From contig NZ_LNBY01000015.1 of assembly GCF_001542855.1 (NCBI RefSeq), positions 310,001 through 374,000 of the forward strand: a stretch of DNA of 64,000 nucleotides, given 5' to 3'. The notes under the pieces were generated by a model. The model had not been told where the DNA came from and did no database searches. It saw only the letters and a list, made by a program, of their open reading frames with translations. Source of the stretch: Erythrobacter sp. AP23. GTDB lineage: Bacteria; Pseudomonadota; Alphaproteobacteria; Sphingomonadales; Sphingomonadaceae. The stretch's first letter is position 1. Each line of letters opens with the position of its first letter. A program made the position numbers and the translations under genes. Shown in pieces: positions 45,745 through 56,937 of this stretch.

Positions 45745-47283
45745 TCAGCTTTCGACCGCGGAGCGCGGGAAGACGATCCTGACCTCGAGCCCTTCCTCGG
45801 AGAAGGTCCGCTCGAATGTTCCGCCCAGTTGACCCTCGACCGCCATGCGCAGCAGGCGCGAGCCGAAGCCTTCGCGCTCGCTTTCGTCGGGAATGCCGCA
45901 GCTGCGTGCACTCTCTTCCCAGTTGACGCACACATCGTCGCCGCCCGCGCAATCGTCTTCCACAGTGACCGTGACATGGCCCTCGGCGCAGGAGAGCGCG
46001 CCATACTTTGCCGAATTGGTCGCCAGCTCGTGAAAAATGAGCGCCAGCGGCGTCGCAGCGCGGGCGCCGATCTTGATCCCCGGGCCGCTTACGCTGAAAC
46101 GTTCCTGCTCTGCCGTGCCATAGGGAGCCAGCAGGTCGGCGAGCAGCCCCGACAGGGTGCCGCCCCCTTTCCCGTGACCGGGCCGGACATAGTCATGCGC
46201 CGCGCCCAAAGCGCGGATGGTCTGGTTCAGTTCGGCGGCAAAATCGGCGACTTCCGGCTTGCCGCGAGAGCGGATCGCCACGAGGCCGGAGACGACGGCG
46301 AAGATGTTCTTGATGCGGTGCGACAACTCGTTTGCCAGCAGGTCGCGCGATTCGGACAGCCGGTGCTGGCGATCGACGTCGATCACCGTGCCGAACCAGC
46401 GGTTGGCATCCTTGCCCATCGGGATGCGGACCGCGCGCGAGAGCATCCAGCGATAGTCGCCATCGGAGAGCTTCAAGCGCCATTCGTACTCGTAGGGCTG
46501 GCCGCTTTCCAGCGAGGCCTCGAACGCCGCCAGCGCCTTGTCCCAGTCGTCCGGGTGGATCGCAGCGCGCCAGTCCTCGACCGTTGTGGGTTTGGGGAGA
46601 CCGGTCAGGTCTTCCCATTGCGCATTGATCTGGTCGAACTTACCCGAGGCGTCGGCCGACCAGGCGATCCCCGGCACGCTGTCGATCATGCGCTGGAGAT
46701 AGTCGTCGCGCACTGCCACCGCTTCCTGCGCGGTTTCGCCCAGCCGCCGCTGCGAAATGCGCCGCATGACCGCCCTGGCCAGGACGCCTAGGCTCTCCTG
46801 CTGGAAGCCGGTTAGCCCGGCGCTGCGCGGCACCGTGTCGATCACGCATAGCGCGCCGAGCGGTGCGCCCTCGGCCGAAATCAGCGGGTGGCCGGCATAG
46901 AAGCGAATGTAGGGCGGCCCGGTGACCAGGGCGTTGTCGGCGAAACGCTCGTCTTCGTGGGCATCGCATACTTCCATCGCTTCGCTGCCGAGCATCGCAT
47001 GCGCGCAGAAGCTGGTCGAACGCGGCGTTTCGCGCGCATCGATCCCGGTGCGGGTCAGGAACAGCTGCCGGCCTTCCTCGACCATGGTGACCAGCGCCAT
47101 CGGCGCGGCGCAAATCTTGGCGACGAGTTCGACGAGTTCCTGCAGCTCGGGATCGTCGACCAGCGCATCCACGCCATGCGCGGCAAGGATCGCGAGACGC
47201 TTGTCCTCGTCGCAATGCGCATCCGAGGGCGCCTTGCCCCCGGGCCACAGGATGGAACCCTTCCGATACATGCCGATGTCCAT
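45745..47283 (-). CDS. GAF-PAS HWE-family sensor histidine kinase
   Basis: 512 residues, no membrane segment. An N-terminal GAF domain (about 30-180: APMALVTMVEEGRQLFL, PLGALCVID), a PAS/PAC domain (about 195-310: DDYLQRMIDSVPGIAWSADA in parts, DGDYRWMLSRAVRI), then an HWE kinase core: ELSHRIKNIFAVV with the phospho-histidine, FHELATNSAKYGAL, and the WE pair in VNWEES. HWE kinases often take part in the alphaproteobacterial general stress response. The GAF domain lacks an obvious phytochrome cysteine motif, so the signal is open. Confidence 0.92.
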   Translation of the reverse strand: MDIGMYRKGSILWPGGKAPSDAHCDEDKRLAILAAHGVDALVDDPELQELVELVAKICAAPMALVTMVEEGRQLFLTRTGIDARETPRSTSFCAHAMLGSEAMEVCDAHEDERFADNALVTGPPYIRFYAGHPLISAEGAPLGALCVIDTVPRSAGLTGFQQESLGVLARAVMRRISQRRLGETAQEAVAVRDDYLQRMIDSVPGIAWSADASGKFDQINAQWEDLTGLPKPTTVEDWRAAIHPDDWDKALAAFEASLESGQPYEYEWRLKLSDGDYRWMLSRAVRIPMGKDANRWFGTVIDVDRQHRLSESRDLLANELSHRIKNIFAVVSGLVAIRSRGKPEVADFAAELNQTIRALGAAHDYVRPGHGKGGGTLSGLLADLLAPYGTAEQERFSVSGPGIKIGARAATPLALIFHELATNSAKYGALSCAEGHVTVTVEDDCAGGDDVCVNWEESARSCGIPDESEREGFGSRLLRMAVEGQLGGTFERTFSEEGLEVRIVFPRSAVES

Positions 47284-47438
47284 TCGCCTAGGACCATGCG
47301 CCCACGGCGTAAAGCACTTAGCGCCGCCGGCGCATGCCGGCCGCCAATTGAGGCCGCCTATTGGGTTTGCCCCGTGCCGCTTGCTCGGCTATCGGCCCGC
47401 TCCGCATACGAATTTTCGCGGAGCCCCAAGGAGAGAGC

Positions 47439-48608
47439 ATGCGCGCGACCCCCGATTTCGATTTCCAGCTCGGCGAAAGCGCCGAGATGATTCGCGAGAG
47501 CGTCGGCCGTTTCGCCGACGAACAGATCGCTCCGCTGGCCGAAAAAGTCGACCGCGAGGACTGGTTCCCCAAGGAAGAGCTGTGGCCCGCCATGGGCGAG
47601 CTGGGCCTGCACGGCATCACTGTGAGCGAGGAGGATGGCGGCCTCGGTCTCGGCTATCTCGAACATGTCATTGCGGTGGAGGAAGTCAGCCGCGCCAGCG
47701 CATCGGTCGGCCTCAGCTATGGCGCGCATTCCAACCTGTGCGTCAATCAGATCGCGCGCTGGGGCAATGCCGAGCAGAAGGCGAAATACCTGCCCAAGCT
47801 CATCTCCGGCGAACATGTCGGCAGCCTCGCGATGAGCGAGGCGAGCGCCGGGTCGGACGTCGTCTCGATGAAGATGAAAGCCGAAAAGGTCCAGGGCGGC
47901 TACCTGCTCAACGGCACCAAGTTCTGGATCACCAACGCGACCCATGCCGATACGCTGGTTGTCTATGGCAAGACCACGCCCGATGCGGGCAGCCGCGGGA
48001 TCACCACCTTCCTGATCGAGAAGGATTTCGACGGTTTCTCGATCGGCCAGAAGATCGAGAAGGTCGGCATGCGCGGCAGCCCCACCGCCGAGCTGGTGTT
48101 CGACGATTGCTTCGTGCCCGAAGAGAACATCATGGGCCCCGAAAACGGCGGCGTGGGCGTGCTGATGAGCGGGCTCGATTACGAGCGCGTGGTGCTCGCC
48201 GGGCTCCAGCTCGGCGTGATGCAGGCGTGCCTCGACACGGTCATCCCCTACCTTCGCGAGCGCAAGCAGTTCGGCAAGCCGCTGGGCAGCTTCCAGCTGA
48301 TGCAGGCCAAGGTCGCCGACATGTATGTCGCGCTGCAATCGGCGCGCGCCTATACCTACGCGGTGGCCAAGAGCTGCGATGCGGACAAGACGACGCGGTT
48401 CGATGCCGCGGGTGCCATCCTGCTGGCGAGCGAGAATGCCTTCCGCGTTGCGGCGGAGAGCGTTCAGGCACTGGGCGGCGCGGGTTACACCACCGACTGG
48501 CCGGTCGAGCGCTACATGCGCGATGCCAAGCTGCTCGACATCGGCGCGGGTACCAACGAGATTCGCCGGATGCTGATCGGCCGCGAGTTGATCGGGGCGG
48601 CGGGTTAG
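47439..48608 (+). CDS. isovaleryl-CoA dehydrogenase
   Basis: 389 residues. Acyl-CoA dehydrogenase blocks: LAMSEASAGSDVVSM, WITNATHADTLVVYGKT, ERVVLAGLQLGVMQACLD in parts, GGAGYTTDWP and IGAGTNEIRRMLIGREL. Glu in LDYERVVLAG fits the isovaleryl-CoA dehydrogenase position for the catalytic base, and the carboxyl-end motif differs from the YEGT of general enzymes. It performs the third step of leucine breakdown. The next expected gene, methylcrotonyl-CoA carboxylase beta subunit, follows only after an interposed NYN gene. Confidence 0.93.
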   Translation: MRATPDFDFQLGESAEMIRESVGRFADEQIAPLAEKVDREDWFPKEELWPAMGELGLHGITVSEEDGGLGLGYLEHVIAVEEVSRASASVGLSYGAHSNLCVNQIARWGNAEQKAKYLPKLISGEHVGSLAMSEASAGSDVVSMKMKAEKVQGGYLLNGTKFWITNATHADTLVVYGKTTPDAGSRGITTFLIEKDFDGFSIGQKIEKVGMRGSPTAELVFDDCFVPEENIMGPENGGVGVLMSGLDYERVVLAGLQLGVMQACLDTVIPYLRERKQFGKPLGSFQLMQAKVADMYVALQSARAYTYAVAKSCDADKTTRFDAAGAILLASENAFRVAAESVQALGGAGYTTDWPVERYMRDAKLLDIGAGTNEIRRMLIGRELIGAAG

Positions 48609-48619
48609 AAGCCGATTCG

Positions 48620-48647
48620 TTGACTTTGTACAATTTCGTGCTATCTA
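48620..48647 (+). promoter_or_regulatory. predicted promoter of the NYN gene and its leader
   Basis: TTGACT (48620-48625) and TATCTA (48642-48647) are 16 bases apart. The promoter begins 12 bases after the isovaleryl-CoA dehydrogenase stop and would start transcription near 48653, just before two hairpins. The stretch is AT-richer than its surroundings. Confidence 0.6.
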
Positions 48648-48652
48648 CACAG

Positions 48653-48716
48653 CATATCACCCACGGTGCTTCGGTGCCGTGGCGCACGGCGGCCCTTGTG
48701 GCCGCCGTTGCTTTTT
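48653..48716 (+). ncRNA. candidate structured leader or small RNA upstream of NYN gene
   Basis: Two strong hairpins follow the promoter: 48661-48682, a 9-base-pair stem closed by a UUCG tetraloop, and 48686-48708, a 9-base-pair stem with a 5-base loop followed by five T. The product would be about 64 bases. It may be a free small RNA or an attenuating leader for the NYN gene, whose ribosome binding site GAGGAGGG starts right after the T run. No known RNA family is recognised. Confidence 0.5.
48686..48716 (+). terminator. intrinsic terminator before the NYN gene
   Basis: ACGGCGGCC pairs with GGCCGCCGT (48686-48694 with 48700-48708) over the loop CTTGT, followed by TGCTTTTT. It lies between a promoter and a gene on the same strand, so it can act as an attenuator or end read-through from the isovaleryl-CoA dehydrogenase gene. 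Confidence 0.75.
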
Positions 48717-48727
48717 GAGGAGGGCGG

Positions 48728-49357
48728 ATGCGTACTCGGGTCTACATTGACGGGTACAACCTTTACTACTCGTGCCTCAAGCGGTCGGCTCATAAATGGT
48801 TGAATGTCCACGCTTTAGCTGTTGACCAGCTTCCGAAAAACCAGGTTGATCGAGTGCGCTACTTCACAGCCCGGGTAAGCGCGCGACCACATGATCCTAC
48901 TCAACCTCAGCGACAAGAAACTTATTTTCGAGCTCTTCGCTCCATTCCGCAAATCGACCTCCATTTCGGTCATTTTCTGACCCACGAGGTAAGCATGCCC
49001 GACGCTGCTGCTTGGAATGCAGGAAACTATCTGCCGCGAAGGGTAATAAAGACCGAAGAAAAGGGCTCTGATGTCAACCTAGGCACACATTTGCTTATGG
49101 ATGCGTTTGACGACCTTTTCGATGTTGCTGTGGTTGTCAGCAACGACAGTGATCTAGCTGAACCCATAAGAATGGTACGACAGCGCTTTGGTAAAGCCGT
49201 CGGCTTGCTCGGCCATCGGTCGGTGAGAGTGAGTGGCAAGCTGAAGCCCTTGGCTAGTTTTATTCGCTCCTTTCCAACCAGCGCGCTGCTGAAAGCGCAA
49301 TTCCCCCAACAAATAACAGACGGCAACGGGACATTCTCGAAGCCAAATCAATGGTAA
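48728..49357 (+). CDS. NYN-domain (DUF88, PIN-like) putative ribonuclease
   Basis: 209 residues. The NYN/PIN-like fold is shown by YIDGYNLYY (Asp8, Asn11), [15 protein letters not shown] (Asp115) and [13 protein letters not shown] (Asp140, Asp142), the acidic residues that bind metal in this nuclease superfamily. The C-terminal 40 residues are polar and may bind a partner. Codon use is visibly less GC-biased than in both neighbours, and the gene splits two leucine-degradation genes, so it was probably acquired. It has its own promoter, a structured leader and the strong site GAGGAGGG. The RNA target is unknown. Confidence 0.85.
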   Translation: MRTRVYIDGYNLYYSCLKRSAHKWLNVHALAVDQLPKNQVDRVRYFTARVSARPHDPTQPQRQETYFRALRSIPQIDLHFGHFLTHEVSMPDAAAWNAGNYLPRRVIKTEEKGSDVNLGTHLLMDAFDDLFDVAVVVSNDSDLAEPIRMVRQRFGKAVGLLGHRSVRVSGKLKPLASFIRSFPTSALLKAQFPQQITDGNGTFSKPNQW

Positions 49358-49364
49358 TACAACA

Positions 49365-50975
49365 GTGACCGCACCCACCCTCACCTCCACGCTCGACCGT
49401 GAGGCGCCCGACGCCAAGGCCCGCTTCGATCATAACAAGTCGCTCGCAAAGGAGTTGCGCGAGCATGTCGCCGCTGCCGCGCTCGGCGGGTCCGAAGGCA
49501 GCCGCGAGCGGCATGTCGGTCGCGGCAAGCTGCTCCCGCGCGAGCGGGTGGAACGGTTGCTCGATCCGGGCAGCCCCTTCCTCGAGATCGGCCAGCTCGC
49601 CGCCAACGGCATGTACGGCAAGGACGAGATCAACGGCGCGGGGATGATCGCCGGGATCGGGCGCGTGTCCGGCCGGCAGGTGATGATCGTGTGCAACGAT
49701 GCCACCGTGAAGGGCGGCACCTACTACCCCATGACGGTCAAGAAGCACCTGCGCGCGCAGGAGATCGCGCAGGAGAACCGCCTGCCGTGCATCTACCTCG
49801 TCGACAGCGGCGGGGCGAATCTGCCGCACCAAGCGGAAGTCTTCCCCGATCGCGACCATTTCGGGCGCATCTTTTTCAACCAGGCCAACATGTCGGCACT
49901 GGGCATCCCGCAGATCGCCTGTGTGATGGGCAGCTGCACCGCGGGCGGCGCCTATGTCCCCGCCATGTCCGACGAGACGGTAATCGTGCGCAACCAGGGC
50001 ACGATTTTTCTCGCCGGACCGCCGCTGGTGAAGGCCGCGACGGGTGAGGAAATCAGCGCAGAGGACCTAGGTGGCGGCGACCTTCATGCCAAGAAATCGG
50101 GCGTGGTCGATCACCTCGCCGAGAATGACGAGCACGCGCTCACTATCGTGCGCGATATCGTCAGCCAGCTCGGCGCGAATACAGGGGCTGCGAAGGACGT
50201 TGCGCTCAAGGACCCGCGCCCGCCCAAGTTCGATGCCGACGATCTCTACGCCATCGTCCCCGAGGACGTGCGCGCACCGTACGACGTGAAGGAGATCATC
50301 GCGCGGCTGGTCGACGGCAGCGAGTTCCACGAATTCAAGCAGCATTACGGCTCGACGCTGATCTGCGGCTTTGCGCATATCTGGGGCATGCCGGTGGCGA
50401 TCCTCGCCAATAACGGTGTGCTTTTCAGTGAAAGCGCGCGCAAGGGCGCGCATTTCATCGAGCTCGCCTGCCAGCGGCGCATTCCGCTGCTGTTCCTGCA
50501 GAATATCTCGGGCTTCATGGTCGGCGGAAAATACGAGGCGGAGGGCATCGCCAAGCACGGCGCCAAGCTCGTCACCGCGGTCGCCACCGCAACGGTGCCC
50601 AAGATCACCGTGGTGATCGGCGGCAGCTTCGGCGCGGGCAATTACGGCATGGCGGGCCGCGCCTATTCCCCGCGTTTCCTGTTCACCTGGCCCAATGCGC
50701 GTATCAGCGTGATGGGCGGCGAGCAGGCGGCGAGCGTGCTGGCGACAGTCCACCGCGATGCCGACAGCTGGAGCGAAGAAGAGGCCGAGGCGTTCAAGGC
50801 CCCGATCCGCCAGAAATACGAAGACGAGGGCAATCCCTATTACGCCACCGCCCGCCTGTGGGACGATGGGGTGATCGATCCGGTGCAGACCCGCGATGTG
50901 CTCGGCCTTGCCTTTGCCGCGACGCTCGAGGCGCCGATTCCCGAGAAATCCCAGTTCGGCGTCTTCCGGATGTAA
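49365..50975 (+). CDS. methylcrotonyl-CoA carboxylase beta (carboxyltransferase) subunit
   Basis: 536 residues, the family's usual length. Carboxyltransferase blocks: [19 protein letters not shown] (in parts), [41 protein letters not shown] and [16 protein letters not shown]. It carboxylates 3-methylcrotonyl-CoA, the step after isovaleryl-CoA dehydrogenase in leucine catabolism; the biotin-carrying alpha subunit is not in the window. It starts with GTG 7 bases after the NYN stop and has no visible Shine-Dalgarno motif, so translation may depend on reinitiation. Confidence 0.94.
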   Translation: MTAPTLTSTLDREAPDAKARFDHNKSLAKELREHVAAAALGGSEGSRERHVGRGKLLPRERVERLLDPGSPFLEIGQLAANGMYGKDEINGAGMIAGIGRVSGRQVMIVCNDATVKGGTYYPMTVKKHLRAQEIAQENRLPCIYLVDSGGANLPHQAEVFPDRDHFGRIFFNQANMSALGIPQIACVMGSCTAGGAYVPAMSDETVIVRNQGTIFLAGPPLVKAATGEEISAEDLGGGDLHAKKSGVVDHLAENDEHALTIVRDIVSQLGANTGAAKDVALKDPRPPKFDADDLYAIVPEDVRAPYDVKEIIARLVDGSEFHEFKQHYGSTLICGFAHIWGMPVAILANNGVLFSESARKGAHFIELACQRRIPLLFLQNISGFMVGGKYEAEGIAKHGAKLVTAVATATVPKITVVIGGSFGAGNYGMAGRAYSPRFLFTWPNARISVMGGEQAASVLATVHRDADSWSEEEAEAFKAPIRQKYEDEGNPYYATARLWDDGVIDPVQTRDVLGLAFAATLEAPIPEKSQFGVFRM

Positions 50976-51049
50976 TCGGCGGCATACCGCTGCATCCCTA
51001 TCGCTTTCCCCAACGTAGCTGCTAGGTCTGGCTTACAGGGGAGAGAGAA

Positions 51050-51676
51050 TTGTCGTCCAACGGGCTGCGCCGCAAGCGTTCGATCCTGTCGCGCATCGTG
51101 CGGCGGATCATCATGGCGATCTATCGTTTGAGGGGCTGGAAGCTCGACGGGCACCTGCCCGACATCCCCAAGTTCGTCATCGCGGGGGCGCCGCATACGT
51201 CGAACTGGGATTTCGTTTTCTTCATCGGCGCGACCGCCGCGGAAGGCGTGGAACCCAATTTCATGGGCAAGCACACGCTGTTCCAGGGTGTGATGCGCAA
51301 CTTCATGTTCGATATGGGCGGTATCCCGATCGACCGGACGCGGCGTGCCAACATGGTGGACCAGATCGCCGACGAGTTCGAACGGCGCGATCATCTCGCC
51401 CTGGTTGTCGCCGCAGAGGGCACGCGCAACTCCAGCGGGGAATGGAAATCGGGATTCTACAATATTGCGCGTGCCGCCCGCGTGCCGATCGTGCCCGCAT
51501 GGGTGTGTAACGAGCGACGACTACTCGGCTTCGGCCCGGCGATCGTGCCGACCGGGAATTATGGCGAAACGCTTCTTGAAATCGCCCGCTTCATGCGCTC
51601 CAAACTGCCCGAATACGGGCGCTTCAGGGTTCTGGAACAACAGGCCCAGCGCCTGATCGAGGAGAATGCGAAATGA
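51050..51676 (+). CDS. lysophospholipid/1-acylglycerol-3-phosphate acyltransferase family protein
   Basis: 208 residues from a TTG start after GGGGAGAGAG. The acyltransferase HX4D motif is seen as APHTSNWDF, with GGIPIDR and AAEGTRNSSGEWKSGF as the following blocks. A short basic N-terminus and one hydrophobic segment suggest inner-membrane attachment. It transfers an acyl chain to a glycerol-phosphate or related lipid. It overlaps the DUF1295 gene by 4 bases. Confidence 0.87.
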   Translation: MSSNGLRRKRSILSRIVRRIIMAIYRLRGWKLDGHLPDIPKFVIAGAPHTSNWDFVFFIGATAAEGVEPNFMGKHTLFQGVMRNFMFDMGGIPIDRTRRANMVDQIADEFERRDHLALVVAAEGTRNSSGEWKSGFYNIARAARVPIVPAWVCNERRLLGFGPAIVPTGNYGETLLEIARFMRSKLPEYGRFRVLEQQAQRLIEENAK

Positions 51677-52476
51677 TCGTCGAAGCGCTGTTCGCCAATG
51701 CGGTGATCCTGCTGGGCATGGCGCTCGTCCTGTGGGTGATCGCTGTGCAGATCGACGATGTCAGCTTCGTCGATGCCTATTGGGGCGGAGGCATGGCGCT
51801 GATGGCTCTGGTCAGCTGGCTGCGGCTTTACGAGCCCGGACCGCTGGCCACGCTGCTGATGGCGATGGCGGTGATCTGGGGCGCGCGGCTCGCCATCTAC
51901 CTCTTCATCCGCTGGCGGCGCGAGGGGGAGGACAAGCGCTACAAACGCATCCTCAAGAAGGACCGGGAAAAGGGACGCTTCGCGATCGCCGCACTGACCA
52001 AGGTTTTCCTCGGCCAGTCGGTGTTGTTGTTCATGGTCTCCAGTCCCGCGCAATATGGCATTCTCGAAGCAGGATCGCTAACGCCGATCAGCGGCCTGGC
52101 GTTGCTCGGCTTCGCGATCTGGGCCATCGGCATTTTCTTCGAATGGGTGGGCGACTGGCAGCTTGCGCGCTTCAAGGCCGATCCGGCCAACGAGGGCGAG
52201 GTGATGGACAAGGGGCTGTGGCGCTATACTCGTCATCCCAACTATTTCGGCGATGCCTGCGTGTGGTGGGGCATCTGGATCGCTGCCGCCTCGGCCGGCT
52301 GGTGGGTCGCCGCAGCGACCGTGATCGGGCCGATCTTCCTGACTTTCACGCTGACCAAATGGTCGGGTGCGCCGCTGCTCGAAGGGGGAATGAAGAAATC
52401 GCGCCCCGGTTATGCGGAGTACAAGGCGCGCACCTCGGCCTTCTTCCCGCTCCCGCCCAAGAAATCCGTCGGCTAA
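51673..52476 (+). CDS. DUF1295 family membrane protein (steroid 5-alpha-reductase-like)
   Basis: 267 residues with six or more membrane helices. The family signature near the C-terminus is GLWRYTRHPNYFGDACVWWG, with FPLPPKK at the end. DUF1295 members resemble sterol reductases and isoprenylcysteine methyltransferases, with the conserved RHPNYF motif in a cofactor-binding site. The substrate is unknown. It is coupled to the acyltransferase gene by ATGA. Confidence 0.9.
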   Translation: MIVEALFANAVILLGMALVLWVIAVQIDDVSFVDAYWGGGMALMALVSWLRLYEPGPLATLLMAMAVIWGARLAIYLFIRWRREGEDKRYKRILKKDREKGRFAIAALTKVFLGQSVLLFMVSSPAQYGILEAGSLTPISGLALLGFAIWAIGIFFEWVGDWQLARFKADPANEGEVMDKGLWRYTRHPNYFGDACVWWGIWIAAASAGWWVAAATVIGPIFLTFTLTKWSGAPLLEGGMKKSRPGYAEYKARTSAFFPLPPKKSVG

Positions 52477-52547
52477 GCCCGTAAGGGGTTTAACCGGCGC
52501 GCATCCGTCCCTAATTTGCCGGAAGGCCAATTGGGGAGCGCGCCAGC

Positions 52548-53174
52548 GTGAGCGAGAAGGACATCGACGAATTGCGCAGTCGCTTCGCGCGCGAGGCGAT
52601 GACGCTGATGGAGCGCACGGGCGAAGAAGTCACCCGCACCCGGCTGGCTGCCGAGCTTAAGATCGCCCGCTCACGGGTCGAGGTGGTTTTCCCCGAAGAC
52701 GGCGATCTGTTCGAGGCAATTACCGCCGAATGGTTCGCGCCCAAGCTCGCCGTCATGGACGAGGTGATGGCCTCCGACCTACCGCCGCGCCGCAAAATGT
52801 ACGAATTCTTCGCCCGCCGCTTTCGGTTGCTGCGCAAGAATTTCCGCGACGATCCGGCGACCTTCAACCTCTATGTCGAAATGGGCGAGCGCTACTTCGA
52901 ATATGCGCGCAGCTATATCGACCTCGGCGATCATTATCTGTGTGAGCTTATCGCCGAGGCACAGGCAGAAGGATTCCTCGAAGGCCTCGAGGTCGACACC
53001 GCCTTGTCGCTGATCAACCAGATGGTGATCTGCTATTTGCAGCCCTACCTGATCGCCATGCTCGACGAACGGCTGAGCGAGGAGAAGCTGGCGCTGATCG
53101 TATCGGCCATATTCGACGGGCTCGACGCCAAAGATGGCGGCGCGCGCGGTACGAAGGATATCCGCGCGGCTTAG
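52548..53174 (+). CDS. TetR/AcrR-type transcriptional regulator
   Basis: 208 residues from a GTG start. The N-terminal 60 residues form a helix-turn-helix of TetR type (EAMTLMERTGEEVTRTRLA in parts, SRVEVVFPEDGDLFEAI), although the recognition part is shorter and less typical than usual. The remainder is helical, suited to ligand binding and dimerisation. It may regulate the lipid genes before it. Its stop directly abuts the stop of the converging AI-2E transporter gene. Confidence 0.8.
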   Translation: MSEKDIDELRSRFAREAMTLMERTGEEVTRTRLAAELKIARSRVEVVFPEDGDLFEAITAEWFAPKLAVMDEVMASDLPPRRKMYEFFARRFRLLRKNFRDDPATFNLYVEMGERYFEYARSYIDLGDHYLCELIAEAQAEGFLEGLEVDTALSLINQMVICYLQPYLIAMLDERLSEEKLALIVSAIFDGLDAKDGGARGTKDIRAA

Positions 53175-54281
53175 TCAGGCTCCGGCCTCGCGCTCGGGCC
53201 TCTCGGCTGCGCTCGCGCCGTCGGGCCCGCGTTGCTCGGCAAAGATCCCCCAGGCCGCGAGGAACAGCCCGCAGACCAGCGGGCCAACGACGATGCCCGA
53301 CAAGCCCATCGTGGCGATCCCGCCAAGCGTGGTGACGAGGACCAGCCAGTCGGGAATGCCCGTATCGCGACCGACGAGGATCGGGCGCAGGACATTGTCC
53401 GCCATGCCGATCAGAGCGACGCCCGAGATGATGACCACCACGCCTTCCCAGATCGCACCCGTCGCCAACAGATAGATCGCCGCCGGGACCCACACGATCG
53501 CCGGTCCGAGTGCGGGTAATAGCGAAGCGATCGCCATGATCACGCCAAGCAGCAGGACCGAAGGAATGCCCACGATCCAGAAGGTCAGCGCCCCCAGCGC
53601 CCCCTGTACCAGCCCGACCACGACCGAGCCCTTGATCGTTGCACGTACGATCATGAGGAAGCGTTCGGCGAGGCGGTCGGCGACAGGGCGCTCCATCGGC
53701 AGCGCCGCGAGGATCGCATCGCCGACCGCGCGCCCGTCGCGCAGGAGGAAAAAGCTGACATAGAGACCAACGGCGAAAGCCAGCACGAAGCCGAAGACGC
53801 TGCCGCCGATGGCGATGGCCTGGGTTGCGATGAGTCCCAGACTGGCTTGGACGAAGGCGGTTGCGCGCTCCTGCACCGCGACGAAATCGCCAAAGCCGGC
53901 GCTGGCGAGCGAGGTCTGGATATTGGCGGGAAGCGCAGCGAACACCCGTTCGAAGTAGATCGAAACGTCGATATCGCCGTCGCGAAAAGCCAGAAAGAGC
54001 CCAGCGGCCTCGTCGACCACGGCGCTGCCGATCCAAAATGCCGGCAGGACGACCGCAAACAGGATCACCACCATGCTGGCGAGCGCGGACTGGCTTTCCT
54101 TTTCCGGGCGCTTCTCGTGAAACCAGCGATAGAGCGGCTGGAACAGGATCGCGCCCAGCGCCGCCCAGAGAAGCGGGCGCGCGAAGGGCAGTACGACAGC
54201 CAGCAAGGCCGCCGAGACGAGGCCGAGGAAGAGCAGAAACCCGCCCTGCTCGACCCCCTTGGTTGCCTGCCCCCCGCTCAC
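53175..54281 (-). CDS. AI-2E family transporter (PerM-like)
   Basis: 368 residues with about eight membrane helices. The pattern AALGAILFQPLYRWF near the N-terminus, FFLLRDGRAVGDAI in the middle and GIPSVLLLGVIMAIASLLPALGPAIVWVPA (in parts) near 240 are typical. Members export signalling or other small molecules or exchange sodium; no substrate can be assigned. It begins 4 bases after the gyrB stop. Confidence 0.92.
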   Translation of the reverse strand: MSGGQATKGVEQGGFLLFLGLVSAALLAVVLPFARPLLWAALGAILFQPLYRWFHEKRPEKESQSALASMVVILFAVVLPAFWIGSAVVDEAAGLFLAFRDGDIDVSIYFERVFAALPANIQTSLASAGFGDFVAVQERATAFVQASLGLIATQAIAIGGSVFGFVLAFAVGLYVSFFLLRDGRAVGDAILAALPMERPVADRLAERFLMIVRATIKGSVVVGLVQGALGALTFWIVGIPSVLLLGVIMAIASLLPALGPAIVWVPAAIYLLATGAIWEGVVVIISGVALIGMADNVLRPILVGRDTGIPDWLVLVTTLGGIATMGLSGIVVGPLVCGLFLAAWGIFAEQRGPDGASAAERPEREAGA

Positions 54282-54285
54282 TCGG

Positions 54286-56859
<2,574 letters not shown>

Positions 56860-56937
56860 TTACCCACAGATTGACGTATCCCCGGTTTCAGCTGCAACCG
56901 GTTGATTTCGGCATGCGAAAAGCGCATCCCGCGAGCT

